A stretch of 64,000 nt of DNA, from assembly GCF_025398335.1 (NCBI RefSeq), contig NZ_JAODOO010000011.1, positions 62,001-126,000 of the forward strand. The letters are read 5' to 3'. Made by a program: the position numbers and the translations under genes. The notes beneath the pieces were generated by a model, which was not told where the DNA came from, made no database searches, and saw nothing but the letters and a program-made list of their open reading frames with translations. Numbering within the stretch: the stretch's first letter is position 1; each line of letters begins with the position of its first letter. Positions 25,101-34,426 of this stretch are shown here, one piece after another. This stretch comes from Clostridium sp. CX1. GTDB lineage: Bacteria > Bacillota > Clostridia > Clostridiales > Clostridiaceae.

Positions 25101-25670
25101 TTACTTTCTTGCTGCATCAAATGCAGTTATATTTACTTCTATAGTACTCTTAGGTACATTCTCCTTAATTACCTGAACCCAACTTTCTTCTTTGAAAGGC
25201 AGATATTTTGATAGAACTCCTAAGAGTGCTATATTAGCTGTTTTTATATTTCCAGACTTTCTGGCTAACTCCTTTGCATCTACAGGTATGACTTCAAAGC
25301 TTTTATTCTTTAATACCTCTTCTATGTCTTCTGGATACTCTTCTTTCTCAATTAACACTCTGTTAGGATAGGTAGTTTCATTGTTCATTATAATTTTTGC
25401 ATTTTCTTTCATTTCTTTAACCCACCTAAGACCTTCTAGCCTCTCCATTGCAACCATTATGTCACCTTGACCTTTAGGCATTGATGCAGAATAAACCTTC
25501 TTTCCGAATCTAACACTTCCCCATACCATTCCACCTCTTTGAGAAAGACCTATAACATCACTAGTCTTAACATCATATCCTTCTCTAAATGCGGTTTCAG
25601 CCAATATTTTTGTAGCAACTACTAATCCCTGTCCGCCAACACCGGTAATTAGAATATTAGTTATATCCAT
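25101..25670 (-). CDS. iorB: indolepyruvate:ferredoxin oxidoreductase, beta subunit
   Basis: This is the 189-residue gamma-domain type subunit of the 2-oxoacid:ferredoxin oxidoreductases; it begins NILITGVGGQGLVVATKILAE, the family signature. With IorA it oxidatively decarboxylates aryl pyruvates (indolepyruvate, phenylpyruvate) to acyl-CoA, reducing ferredoxin. It is downstream of iorA with a 12-bp gap and a clear GGAGG. The purine-operon context raises the possibility of a different 2-oxoacid substrate or of a role as a ferredoxin source; this is only a suggestion. Confidence 0.9.
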   Translation of the reverse strand: MDITNILITGVGGQGLVVATKILAETAFREGYDVKTSDVIGLSQRGGMVWGSVRFGKKVYSASMPKGQGDIMVAMERLEGLRWVKEMKENAKIIMNNETTYPNRVLIEKEEYPEDIEEVLKNKSFEVIPVDAKELARKSGNIKTANIALLGVLSKYLPFKEESWVQVIKENVPKSTIEVNITAFDAARK

Positions 25671-25682
25671 ACTACTACCTCC

Positions 25683-27473
25683 TTAATTATTCTCATCTGA
25701 ACTTCTTTTAATTGCTCCTACAGGACAGACCTGAGAACAAACAGAACAACCTACACACATATCTGGATTAATATAGGAGTTCTTTTTATCCTTTCCTGGG
25801 TAAAGCTTCATAGATATAGGAGGGCAGTTTGTTCTAATACAACTTCTACAACTAATACAGATGTTTTCATCTACATAAAAATGCGGCTGCTTTATCTTAA
25901 AATTCAAAGCACAAGGCCTTGTGGTGACTATTATTGATAAGCCTTCTCTTTTCATTGCAGCATGTATTGCTTCCTTAGTTTCTTTATATTTGAACTGATC
26001 TACTACTGTTATGTCTTTTATACCAAAGGTCTTTAAGACCTCAGGAATACTAACACTATAAATATCTCTTTCTTTAAAATAGTCTCCAGTTGTAAGTGTT
26101 TCCTGACCACCAGTCATAGCAGTAGTCCTGTTATCCATAACTATTACTGTTATATTTTCCTTTGTCTTTGCTAATTGAAGAATTCCCGTCATTCCAGAGT
26201 GGAAGAAGGTTCCGTCTCCAATCGTAGCAACAATAGGCTTTATTTTTCCGGCCTTGCTCTGAGCCGCAGCAACACCTAGTGCATTTCCCAAAGAAGCACC
26301 CATGCTTATATTGGTTTTATGAACTTCAAAAGGTTCTAGTATTCCTAAAGAGTAACAGCCTATATCTCCCATTACGGTAGCTTTTGCCATCTTTAATATA
26401 TGAAATATAGGTCTATGAGGACATCCGGAACATAACATAGGTGTCCGTGGTGGGATATTTCCCTCCTCTTGTGGTAGAATATCTTTTCCACTATTAGATA
26501 ATACACCAGCCTTTTCAAGACCTTCTCTTATGCTATCTACTGTCAATTCTCCTGTAAAGGAGAAATACTCTTTTCCTTCTGCTTTTACTCCATTACTTTT
26601 TAAGGTTTCTTCCATAAACGGCATAAGTTCTTCTATAACGATAACTCTCTTGTAGTTCTTACTTAATTCCTTAATCTTATCTATAGGCATTGGCCATACC
26701 ATGGCAAGCTTTAGTACAGAAACCTTTGGCTCTATTTCCTTTAAGCATTCATATGGCATACCACTAGTAATAATAAGCACTTGAGAATTTTCTGCTTCTT
26801 CCAGCTTATTTAAAGTTGTAGAATCGTTAAATGCTTGAAGTTTTTCCATTCTCTCTTTCATAAAGTATTGCTGCTTATTAGCAAAAGGAGGCAGCATGCA
26901 ATATCTTGACTGATCTTCAACAAAACCTTCTATTTCTCTTTCCTGTCTTTCATTTAACTCTACAATACCTCTACAATGACAAAGCCTGCTAGTAAGCTTT
27001 ATTAAAACAGGAGTATTAAAGTCCTCACTTATTTTTAAACCCTCTTTAACATATTCCTTAACTTCTTGAGGATTTGAAGGTTCTATCACAGGTATATTGG
27101 CATACTTACCCCAGAATCTACTATCCTGTTCATTTTGTGAACTTGTAAGCCCTGGGTCATCTCCTACCACTAATAAAAATCCACCCTTTGTTTTTACCTC
27201 TGTAAATGTCATAAAAGGATCAGATGCTATGTTTATGCCTACATGTTTCATAGAGACCATACTTCTTGCTCCTGCAAAACTTCCACCCATAGCAATTTCA
27301 AAAGCAACTTTTTCATTTACAGCCCATTCACTGAAAATCTCCTTATAATTACCTAAGGATTCTAAAATTTGAACCGTTGGTGATCCGGGATAACTTGATG
27401 CTATGGTTCCTCCGGCTTCCCAAAAGCCTCTACTTACAGCTTCATTTCCGGTCAAAACAGCTTTTTCATTCAA
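25683..27473 (-). CDS. iorA: indolepyruvate:ferredoxin oxidoreductase, alpha subunit
   Basis: The TPP-dependent catalytic subunit, about 596 residues. The N-terminal pyrimidine-binding domain begins AVLTGNEAVSRGFWEAG; the PP domain has CSGCPHRP and IGDGTFFHSGMTGI; the C-terminus holds two 4Fe-4S ferredoxin motifs (CISCRSCIRTNCPP and CVGCSVCSQVCP). The TTG at 27473 is taken as the start: it has GGGGGTG 7 bp upstream and gives the usual N-terminus; the longer frame back to 27524 adds an unconserved stretch. No -24/-12 promoter was found upstream. Confidence 0.9.
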   Translation of the reverse strand: MNEKAVLTGNEAVSRGFWEAGGTIASSYPGSPTVQILESLGNYKEIFSEWAVNEKVAFEIAMGGSFAGARSMVSMKHVGINIASDPFMTFTEVKTKGGFLLVVGDDPGLTSSQNEQDSRFWGKYANIPVIEPSNPQEVKEYVKEGLKISEDFNTPVLIKLTSRLCHCRGIVELNERQEREIEGFVEDQSRYCMLPPFANKQQYFMKERMEKLQAFNDSTTLNKLEEAENSQVLIITSGMPYECLKEIEPKVSVLKLAMVWPMPIDKIKELSKNYKRVIVIEELMPFMEETLKSNGVKAEGKEYFSFTGELTVDSIREGLEKAGVLSNSGKDILPQEEGNIPPRTPMLCSGCPHRPIFHILKMAKATVMGDIGCYSLGILEPFEVHKTNISMGASLGNALGVAAAQSKAGKIKPIVATIGDGTFFHSGMTGILQLAKTKENITVIVMDNRTTAMTGGQETLTTGDYFKERDIYSVSIPEVLKTFGIKDITVVDQFKYKETKEAIHAAMKREGLSIIVTTRPCALNFKIKQPHFYVDENICISCRSCIRTNCPPISMKLYPGKDKKNSYINPDMCVGCSVCSQVCPVGAIKRSSDENN

Positions 27474-27598
27474 AATAACACCCCCATGTAATCTACCTTT
27501 ATATGATATTTTTAATATTATCAAAAAATTACTATTCTAAAGCAAATAACTTTATATAACATTCGGTAGTTTTAAAGTTAAATAAGCTTTAGCATTAC

Positions 27599-27613
27599 TT
27601 ATCATAAAGATAA
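27599..27613. promoter_or_regulatory. activator-site-like palindrome upstream of iorA
   Basis: TTATCATAAAGATAA differs at one place from the TTATCA-N3-TGATAA sites near ygeX and yqeC. It lies about 125 bp upstream of the iorA start. A looser copy is at 27670-27684. It may link iorAB to the same regulator, but no sigma54 promoter is seen here. Confidence 0.3.
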
Positions 27614-27738
27614 AACTATAATTCTTTTTTATTAAAATTAATACAGCTTTAAATAACTAAGTTTATCACTTATCATTGCAATAAAATAAACATTGATCTG
27701 TATATTAAAGCTAGTTTGTTATTCCAATCAGCGTATTA

Positions 27739-27790
27739 TTGTTAAATTATTAACCTACTAAAAGTAGATATGTAGTTATTTTTTTAACAA
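27739..27790. promoter_or_regulatory. two Rex-like operator sites upstream of adhE
   Basis: 27739-27756 reads TTGTTAA-ATTA-TTAACCT and 27773-27790 reads TAGTTAT-TTTT-TTAACAA, each matching 12 of 14 defined positions of the clostridial Rex box TTGTTAA-N4-TTAACAA. Rex represses alcohol-forming genes when NADH is low. The sites are ~300 bp upstream of the best adhE promoter, so an additional upstream promoter is possible. Confidence 0.5.
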
Positions 27791-28011
27791 TAATATTTCA
27801 TTGATTAGTTTCCTGCTCAGGATTGCTCCATATATTTTTTAGAAAACTATACGAAAGTTACTAGACAGTCCTTTTCGCTATTTAGCATAACTCAACAGAC
27901 ATATAGGTTCTTTTTAACTTTCAACATCATTATTAAAGTCTCTCTTTAGCCATCCTAGCATAAAGTTATAAATAAATATACAACTATGTTATAGCCCTTA
28001 GATAAACAATT

Positions 28012-28025
28012 TGAAAACGTTTTTT
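28012..28025. promoter_or_regulatory. cre-like CcpA site upstream of adhE
   Basis: TGAAAACGTTTTTT matches the catabolite-responsive element TGWAARCGYTWNCW at all but one position. It is about 30 bp upstream of the adhE -35 element. Confidence 0.5.
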
Positions 28026-28057
28026 ACATAATTTAGTTAAATATTTTAGAAAATTGA

Positions 28058-28086
28058 TTGACATTTAACAAACTATGATGCATAAT
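28058..28086 (+). promoter_or_regulatory. sigma-A promoter of adhE
   Basis: TTGACA (28058-28063) and CATAAT (28081-28086) are separated by 17 bp. A TTAACAA half of a Rex-type site (28065-28071) lies between them. The leader to the adhE ATG would be about 130 nt. In the rest of the 750-bp gap 27474-28223 no gene is seen. Confidence 0.7.
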
Positions 28087-28223
28087 AATGTCATAAGGTT
28101 GAGTACAGAAAACATAAAAGATAAAAATATTTTAGACAATTTTTATAATCAGAATACCTACCTTATTACCATAACGAAAATAACGTAAATATTAATTATA
28201 AATATATGAAAGAGGTGCTGTTC

Positions 28224-30848
28224 ATGAAGGTAACTAATGTTGATCAATTAATGAAAAGATTAGAAGAGGTAAGAGCTGCTCAGAAGCAATTTGCTACTTA
28301 CACTCAAGAACAGGTAGATGAAATTTTTAGACAAGCAGCGATGGCAGCTAACAGTGCTAGAATAAGACTTGCTAAAATGGCCGTAGAAGAAACTGGAATG
28401 GGAATAGTTGAAGATAAGGTTATAAAAAATCACTTTGCTTCAGAATATATATACAATAAATACAAAGATGAGAAAACTTGCGGAGTTATAGATGAAGATC
28501 AAGCTTTCGGTATGAAAAAAATCGCAGAACCTATAGGGGTTATCGCCGCTGTTGTTCCAACAACTAATCCAACTTCCACTGCAATCTTTAAAGCCCTAAT
28601 AGCCTTAAAAACTAGAAATGGAATAATCTTCTCACCTCACCCTAGAGCAAAAAAATCAACTATTGCTGCAGCTAAATTAGTTCTTGATGCAGCGGTACAA
28701 GCTGGTGCTCCAGAAGGCATAGTTGCATGGATAGACGAGCCATCCGTTGAACTTTCACAAATCGTAATGAGAGAAGCAGACATAACACTTGCTACAGGAG
28801 GCCCTGGAATGGTTAAAGCTGCTTATTCATCTGGCAAACCAGCAATCGGTGTTGGTGCAGGTAATACTCCAGCTATAATCGATGAAACTGCGGATATTCA
28901 AATGGCTGTAAACTCAATACTTCTTTCAAAAACTTTCGATAACGGTGTTATATGTGCATCTGAGCAATCAGTTATAGCTTTAGATTCAGTATACAACCAA
29001 GTAAGAAAAGAATTTGAAGAAAGAGGAGCTTACCTTCTTAAGAAAGATGAAATAGAAAAGGTTAGAAAAGTAATATTAATAAATGGTTCACTAAACGCTA
29101 ACATTGTTGGTCAATCAGCTTACAAAATAGCTCAACTAGCTGCTGTTGAAGTTCCTGAAGATGCCAAAGTTCTTATCGGAGAAGTAGAATCTGTTGAATT
29201 AGAAGAAGAGTTCTCACACGAGAAGTTATCCCCAGTACTAGCTATGTATAGAGCAAAGAATTTTGATGAAGCTCTTAAAAAAGCTGAAAGACTTGTTGAA
29301 TTAGGTGGATTTGGACACACTTCAGTATTATATGCTAATACGATGACAGCTAAAGATAAGGTTGAAAAGTTTGGTGCTGCAATGAAAACAGGAAGAACAA
29401 TAATAAACATGCCTTCAGCACAAGGTGCTATCGGTGATCTTTACAACTTTAAACTAGCTCCTTCATTAACACTTGGTTGTGGATCATGGGGCGGAAACTC
29501 TGTATCAGAAAACGTTGGTCCAAAACACCTATTGAACATCAAGAGTGTAGCTGAGAGGAGAGAAAATATGCTTTGGTTTAGAGTTCCAGAAAAAGTTTAC
29601 TTCAAATATGGCAGCTTAGGAGTTGCATTAAAAGAATTAAAAGACTTAAATAAGAAGAAAGCATTTATAGTAACAGACAAAGTTCTTTATGAGTTAGGAT
29701 ATGTTGACAAAGTTACAAAAATTCTTGATGAAATCGGAGTAGACTACAAAATATTTACAGATGTAGAACCAGATCCAACTTTAGCAACAGCTAAAAAAGG
29801 TGCTGCTGAGTTATTAAACTACAACCCAGATACTATTATAGCAGTTGGTGGCGGTTCTGCTATGGATGCTGCTAAGATCATGTGGGTAATGTACGAACAT
29901 CCAGAAGTAAGATTTGAAGACTTAGCAATGAGATTTATGGATATAAGAAAGAGAGTCTACACATTCCCTAAGATGGGCGAAAAGGCTATGATGATATCAG
30001 TAGCAACATCCGCTGGTACTGGTTCAGAGGTTACTCCTTTCGCAGTTATAACTGACGAAAAAACAGGTGCTAAATATCCACTAGCTGACTACGAGTTAAC
30101 TCCAGACATGGCTATCGTTGATGCTGAATTAATGATGGGTATGCCAAGAGGCTTAACTGCTGCATCTGGTATAGATGCTTTAACTCACGCACTTGAAGCT
30201 TATGTATCAGTAATGGCTTCAGAGTTCTCTAATGGTTTAGCGCTAGAAGCAATAAAATTAATATTCGACTACTTGCCAATAGCTTATAGCGAAGGAACAA
30301 CTAATATAGAAGCAAGGGAGAAAATGGCTCACGCTTCAACTATAGCTGGTATGGCATTTGCCAATGCATTCTTAGGTGTATGTCACTCAATGGCACACAA
30401 ATTAGGAGCTGCTCACCACATACCACACGGAGTTGCTAACGGATTATTAATAAATGAAGTTATCAGATTCAATGCTGTAGACAACCCAAGAAAGCAAGCT
30501 GCATTCCCTCAATACAAATATCCAAATGCTAAGAGTAGATATGCTAGAATTGCTGATTTCCTTGGATTAGGTGGAAATAGTGAAGATGAAAAAGTTGAAT
30601 TATTAATCGCGGCTATAGATGAATTAAAGGCTAAAATTAATATTCCAATGACTATCAAAGCTGCTGGAGTTACAGAAGAAAAATTCTACGCTAGTTTAGA
30701 TGATATGTCAGAGCAGGCTTTCGATGATCAATGTACAGGAGCTAACCCAAGATACCCATTAATAAGTGAACTTAAACAAATGTATATAAATGTTTTTGAT
30801 AAAGCTGCGGTAATTGAAGAAGCTGCTATATCAAAAGAAGAAAATTAA
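28224..30848 (+). CDS. adhE: bifunctional acetaldehyde-CoA/alcohol dehydrogenase
   Basis: AdhE reduces acetyl-CoA to ethanol in two NADH-dependent steps and forms cytoplasmic spirosomes. The protein has 874 residues. The N-terminal aldehyde dehydrogenase half contains the catalytic Cys in NGVICASEQS and the VPTTNPTS block. The C-terminal iron-dependent alcohol dehydrogenase half has GGGSAMDAAK, SAGTGSEVTPFAVITD and the metal His residues in HALEAY and HSMAHKLGAAHHIPHG. The ATG at 28224 with AGAGGTG just upstream is preferred to the ATG at 28206, which precedes that site. Rex-like and cre-like sites upstream suggest redox and carbon control. Confidence 0.97.
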   Translation: MKVTNVDQLMKRLEEVRAAQKQFATYTQEQVDEIFRQAAMAANSARIRLAKMAVEETGMGIVEDKVIKNHFASEYIYNKYKDEKTCGVIDEDQAFGMKKIAEPIGVIAAVVPTTNPTSTAIFKALIALKTRNGIIFSPHPRAKKSTIAAAKLVLDAAVQAGAPEGIVAWIDEPSVELSQIVMREADITLATGGPGMVKAAYSSGKPAIGVGAGNTPAIIDETADIQMAVNSILLSKTFDNGVICASEQSVIALDSVYNQVRKEFEERGAYLLKKDEIEKVRKVILINGSLNANIVGQSAYKIAQLAAVEVPEDAKVLIGEVESVELEEEFSHEKLSPVLAMYRAKNFDEALKKAERLVELGGFGHTSVLYANTMTAKDKVEKFGAAMKTGRTIINMPSAQGAIGDLYNFKLAPSLTLGCGSWGGNSVSENVGPKHLLNIKSVAERRENMLWFRVPEKVYFKYGSLGVALKELKDLNKKKAFIVTDKVLYELGYVDKVTKILDEIGVDYKIFTDVEPDPTLATAKKGAAELLNYNPDTIIAVGGGSAMDAAKIMWVMYEHPEVRFEDLAMRFMDIRKRVYTFPKMGEKAMMISVATSAGTGSEVTPFAVITDEKTGAKYPLADYELTPDMAIVDAELMMGMPRGLTAASGIDALTHALEAYVSVMASEFSNGLALEAIKLIFDYLPIAYSEGTTNIEAREKMAHASTIAGMAFANAFLGVCHSMAHKLGAAHHIPHGVANGLLINEVIRFNAVDNPRKQAAFPQYKYPNAKSRYARIADFLGLGGNSEDEKVELLIAAIDELKAKINIPMTIKAAGVTEEKFYASLDDMSEQAFDDQCTGANPRYPLISELKQMYINVFDKAAVIEEAAISKEEN

Positions 30849-30862
30849 TAATCAAACATAAG

Positions 30863-30886
30863 AGCTGGGGCTTTGCCTCAGCTTTT
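30863..30886 (+). terminator. terminator of adhE
   Basis: A 9-bp stem with one G-T pair (30863-30871 with 30875-30883), TTT loop, followed by T-run. Confidence 0.85.
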
Positions 30887-31034
30887 ACATTTAAGTTATA
30901 ATATATCCGTCAAAAAGCCAAGAATCACATTCTTACTAATGATTAACATTATTTTTTTGCAAAATCATATAGACAACTTTATTTTCTTTATTATAAACTA
31001 TTGTTAAAATCTAAAGTTAGTCAGGTGATAAATT

Positions 31035-31502
31035 ATGAATGAAATATATACAGCCTATTATCTTTCACCAATTGGTACTATAGAACTTAAAGGTTCTAAT
31101 CAAGGTATTTCTTCATTAGAGTTTATAGAAGAAAAACTTGAAAATACTGAAGTACATGATTGTTTAAGGGAATGTTTTAGCCAACTGGATGAATATTTCA
31201 GTGGCATTAGGGAAGAATTTACAATAAGGCTAGATATTAAAGGAACAGCTTTTAGGGAAAAGGTATGGCAAAAACTCCTCGACATACCTTATGGTGAGAC
31301 TCGTTCTTACTTAGACATTGCAAAAACTATTGGAAATCCAAAATCAGTAAGGGCCATAGGTGGCGCTAATCATAACAATAAAATTAGCATAATTATACCT
31401 TGTCACAGAGTTATTGGATCTGATGGCAACTTAATTGGCTATGGTGGTGGCCTTTGGAGAAAAGAGTGGCTCCTTAATCATGAGAAGAATTTTAAAAAGT
31501 AA
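31035..31502 (+). CDS. ogt: methylated-DNA--[protein]-cysteine S-methyltransferase
   Basis: This 155-residue protein repairs O6-methylguanine by transferring the methyl group to its own Cys. The active site PCHRVIG, the Arg finger region RAIGGANHNN and the helix-turn-helix FREKVWQKLLDIPYGETRSY are all present. It is a single gene between adhE and the asnS leader. Start ATG after CAGGTGAT. Confidence 0.95.
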   Translation: MNEIYTAYYLSPIGTIELKGSNQGISSLEFIEEKLENTEVHDCLRECFSQLDEYFSGIREEFTIRLDIKGTAFREKVWQKLLDIPYGETRSYLDIAKTIGNPKSVRAIGGANHNNKISIIIPCHRVIGSDGNLIGYGGGLWRKEWLLNHEKNFKK

Positions 31503-31519
31503 ATAAATCAACAAGGTTA

Positions 31520-31548
31520 TTGACATATAATTCTAAAAATATTATAAT
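31520..31548 (+). promoter_or_regulatory. promoter of the asnS T-box transcript
   Basis: TTGACA (31520-31525), 17 bp, TATAAT (31543-31548). The transcript would begin near 31555, at the 5' edge of the T-box leader. Confidence 0.75.
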
Positions 31549-31571
31549 TTTAAAATAAAAGTATAATGCCT

Positions 31572-31842
31572 AAAAACAATGACGAGAAGAGTAGGTATAG
31601 AACTTGTTTAAAGCGAGTTGGTGATAGTGCAAGACCAATAACTAAGGCTATATTGAAGAACATCTCCGAGTTTCTAACCGAAATTATTATTTAAGAGTAG
31701 GCCTAGAGGTGTCCAATACCTTACAATTGGGAAATAGGTTATTAAACTTGTTTATTAAAGTTGGTCATATTTTGGCAAATTGGGTGGTACCGCGAAATTT
31801 AAGTCTTTCGTCCCTTTGAGGATTAAAGGCTTTTTTTATTTT
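31572..31842 (+). ncRNA. T-box leader upstream of asnS
   Basis: A T-box riboswitch senses uncharged tRNA and lets transcription proceed. The start GACGAGAAGAGTA resembles the stem I base. The hallmark GGGTGGTACCGCG is at 31782-31794. A terminator hairpin with T-run (31801-31842) competes with the antiterminator. A candidate specifier codon AAC (Asn) is at 31659-31661, followed by A, in agreement with asnS downstream. The specifier was placed by eye. Confidence 0.93.
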
Positions 31843-31879
31843 ATACATAAAATAATCTTATGTCGGAGGTAGAAAACAA

Positions 31880-33271
31880 ATGGAATTAACATTAATAAAA
31901 CAACTTTACAGAGAAACTGAGAAATTTGCAGATAAGAATGTAAAGATTTCAGGTTGGGTAAGAACAGTAAGAGACTCTAAAACTTTTGGTTTTATAGAAG
32001 TAAATGACGGAAGTTTCTTTAAAAATGTTCAAATAGTTTTTGAGGATAGCTTAGAGAACTTCAAAGAAATGACTAGACTTCCTATAAGCACTACATTAGC
32101 TGTAGAAGGTACAGTAGTACTTACTCCTGAATCAAAACAACCTTTTGAAATAAAGGCAACTAAGTTAACAGTTGAAGGAACTTCATCATCAGATTATCCT
32201 CTACAGAAAAAAAGACATACACTTGAATATTTGAGAACTATAGCTCACTTAAGACCAAGAAGTAATACTTTTTCTGCAGTATTTAGAGTTCGTTCTTTAG
32301 CAGCATATGCGGTTCATAAATTCTTTAATGAAAATGGATTTGTGTATGTTAACACTCCAATAATAACTGGCAGCGACTGCGAAGGTGCTGGTGAAATGTT
32401 TAGAATAACTACACTAGACATGCACAATGTTCCAAAGACAGAAGAAGGAAATATAGATTTTTCACAGGACTTCTTTGGAAGAGAAACTAACCTTACTGTA
32501 AGTGGTCAGCTTTCTGCTGAAACTCTTGCTCTTGCTTTTAGAAATGTTTATACCTTTGGTCCAACATTTAGAGCTGAAAATTCTAATACAGCAAGACACG
32601 CTGCTGAATTCTGGATGATTGAGCCTGAAATGGCTTTTGCAGAATTAAAGGATTACATGGATGTGGCTGAAGCCTTAGTTAAATATATTATAAAATACGT
32701 AAGAGAAAATGCTCCTGAAGAGATGGAATTCTTTAATTCCTTTGTAGATAAGGGCCTATTTACAAGACTAGATAATGTGGCAAATTCAGACTTTGGAAGA
32801 ATAACTTATACAGAAGCAGTTGATATATTACAAAAGTCCGGTCATGAATTCCAATATCCTGTTGAATGGGGAATCGACCTTCAGACAGAGCATGAAAGAT
32901 ACTTGACTGAAAAGGTATTTAACAAGCCTATATTCGTTACAGACTATCCTAAAGACATAAAAGCTTTCTATATGAGAGTAAATGAAGATGGAAAAACTGT
33001 TGCAGCTGCTGACTTACTAGTTCCTGGAGTTGGTGAAATAGTAGGTGGAAGCCAAAGAGAAGAAAGATTAGACGTACTTGAGAAGAGAATAGAAGAAATG
33101 GGCTTAAACAAAAAAGACTACTGGTGGTATTTGGAGTTAAGAAAATATGGAGAAACTAAGCACTCAGGCTTTGGTCTTGGATTTGAAAGAATACTTATGT
33201 ATTTAACTGGAATGTCTAATATAAGAGACGTAATCCCATTCCCAAGAACTACTGGTTCTGCTGAATTCTAA
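31880..33271 (+). CDS. asnS: asparaginyl-tRNA synthetase
   Basis: A 463-residue class IIb aminoacyl-tRNA synthetase. The N-terminal OB-fold anticodon-binding domain ([21 protein letters not shown]) is followed by the catalytic core with motif 2 ([21 protein letters not shown]) and motif 3 ([15 protein letters not shown]). The full length is as usual for Firmicutes. It charges tRNA-Asn directly. Expression is set by the T-box leader in front; GGAGG lies 10 bp before the ATG. Confidence 0.97.
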   Translation: MELTLIKQLYRETEKFADKNVKISGWVRTVRDSKTFGFIEVNDGSFFKNVQIVFEDSLENFKEMTRLPISTTLAVEGTVVLTPESKQPFEIKATKLTVEGTSSSDYPLQKKRHTLEYLRTIAHLRPRSNTFSAVFRVRSLAAYAVHKFFNENGFVYVNTPIITGSDCEGAGEMFRITTLDMHNVPKTEEGNIDFSQDFFGRETNLTVSGQLSAETLALAFRNVYTFGPTFRAENSNTARHAAEFWMIEPEMAFAELKDYMDVAEALVKYIIKYVRENAPEEMEFFNSFVDKGLFTRLDNVANSDFGRITYTEAVDILQKSGHEFQYPVEWGIDLQTEHERYLTEKVFNKPIFVTDYPKDIKAFYMRVNEDGKTVAAADLLVPGVGEIVGGSQREERLDVLEKRIEEMGLNKKDYWWYLELRKYGETKHSGFGLGFERILMYLTGMSNIRDVIPFPRTTGSAEF

Positions 33272-33286
33272 AACTATTAATAGTTA

Positions 33287-33313
33287 ACCCCTAATATAAA
33301 TTATATTAGGGGT
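33287..33313. terminator. bidirectional stem-loop between asnS and alaX
   Basis: A perfect 13-bp stem (33287-33299 with 33301-33313) around a single A as drawn; in practice the loop will open a few pairs. T-runs are short. It lies between convergent genes. Confidence 0.65.
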
Positions 33314-33356
33314 ATTATAATTTGAATACTTGCACCATAAGAGTAATGTAATAAAA

Positions 33357-34076
33357 CTACTCTATCTCCAGATAAATTCTTTTATTATTTTTGCCTTTAC
33401 TCTTATAGTCTACTAACTTAATTCTACCTATGTCTTTAGTAGATGCTACATGGGTTCCTCCATCTGCCTGTAAATCAAGTCCTTCTATTTCCACAGTTCT
33501 TATTTCAGTTATCCCCTCAGGTAACAGATTCACCTTAGTTCTTATTAGATCTGGAATCTTAAAGGCTTCTTCTCTTGGAAGTATATTAACTTTAACTGCT
33601 CTGTCTCTTTGTATTTCTTCATTAACCTTTTTTTCTACATCTTCTACAAAGGCTTTGTCGAAGCTATAATTATCTAATTCAAAATCCATTCTTCCTTTTA
33701 GTGGTTCCATATCTCCACCAGTAACTACACCTTTATATTCATTCCATATTACTCCACAAAGTGCATGCATGGCTGTATGGGTTCTCATAAACTTATAACG
33801 GTTATCCCAATTTATTTTGCCAATTACCTTCATTCCTACTGTTGGTAGTTCTTCTTCTATGTAATGTAATACCTTATCTCCCTTTTTCTTTACATTAATA
33901 ACCTTAAAATTTTTATCTCCAGAAACCAATACTCCAGTATCACTTTTCTGTCCTCCACCAGTGGGATAAAAGGCTGTTTTGTCAAGAATCACAGTTTTAT
34001 CCTCACGATTTACTTCAATAATTTCTCCCTCAAATTCCTTTAGGTAGCTATCCTTCTGATAAAGTAGTTCAGTCAT
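33357..34076 (-). CDS. alanyl-tRNA editing protein AlaX (medium form)
   Basis: This 239-residue free-standing editing domain related to the C-terminal half of AlaRS removes Ser or Gly wrongly attached to tRNA-Ala. The zinc motif HTAMHALCG and the TAFYPTGGGQKSD segment near the N-terminus are clear. The second zinc pair, usually CxxxH, reads DGGTHV with Asp in the Cys position (LQADGGTHVAS), a form I recall from other AlaX-M proteins. It is a single gene with GGAGGG before the ATG. Confidence 0.9.
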   Translation of the reverse strand: MTELLYQKDSYLKEFEGEIIEVNREDKTVILDKTAFYPTGGGQKSDTGVLVSGDKNFKVINVKKKGDKVLHYIEEELPTVGMKVIGKINWDNRYKFMRTHTAMHALCGVIWNEYKGVVTGGDMEPLKGRMDFELDNYSFDKAFVEDVEKKVNEEIQRDRAVKVNILPREEAFKIPDLIRTKVNLLPEGITEIRTVEIEGLDLQADGGTHVASTKDIGRIKLVDYKSKGKNNKRIYLEIE

Positions 34077-34231
34077 CGTAAATATCCCTCCAATAAAGTA
34101 AAATTTAATTCTTCAACTGTATCTTATTTAATCTGTTCCATTTGTATATAAAGTCATTATATCACCTTTTTTCATAATTAATCAAATAATTAAAAAATTC
34201 ACTAATTTTACTATAACAACCTATTATTTGT

Positions 34232-34261
34232 TTGACAGCAATTAATAATATAAACTATAAT
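34232..34261 (+). promoter_or_regulatory. promoter of the TM1266-hydF transcript
   Basis: TTGACA (34232-34237), 18 bp, TATAAT (34256-34261), about 165 bp upstream of the TM1266 family gene. Between alaX and this element (34077-34231) nothing else is seen. Confidence 0.7.
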
Positions 34262-34267
34262 TAGTAT

Positions 34268-34412
34268 AATAAATCGAATATAATGGATTTTTCTATTATG
34301 TTGGATATACAATTTTAATAAGTAACCTAACCTAATTGCAAGGAGTAGTCTAAGCAAAAAGGATGAAGGAAATATTAATACACCTTTGGCCTTTTGCCAA
34401 AGTTTTTTTGTT
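34268..34412 (+). ncRNA. leader RNA with promoter-proximal terminator, upstream of TM1266-hydF (candidate attenuator)
   Basis: The transcript from the promoter at 34232-34261 meets an intrinsic terminator at 34384-34409 before the first gene. The segment GCAAAAAGG (34354-34362) can pair with CCTTTTGC (34390-34397), inside the terminator hairpin, so two exclusive folds are possible. I do not recognise a known riboswitch class. It could also be a free small RNA. Confidence 0.5.
34384..34409 (+). terminator. terminator inside the hydF leader
   Basis: A 7-bp GC-containing stem CTTTGGC/GCCAAAG (34384-34390 with 34396-34402), 5-nt loop, then seven T (34403-34409). It lies 17 bp upstream of the TM1266 gene start. 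Confidence 0.8.
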
Positions 34413-34426
34413 TTGGAGGGTAATTT

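Noticed and set aside
27474..27598. Sigma54 promoter for iorAB
   Set aside because: No GG-N10-GC pair was found on the - strand in this stretch; TTTGC near 27543 has no -24 partner.
28054..28071. Third Rex box over the adhE -35
   Set aside because: Only one half (TTAACAA) is intact; the other half matches 4 of 7, so it is mentioned as a half-site only.
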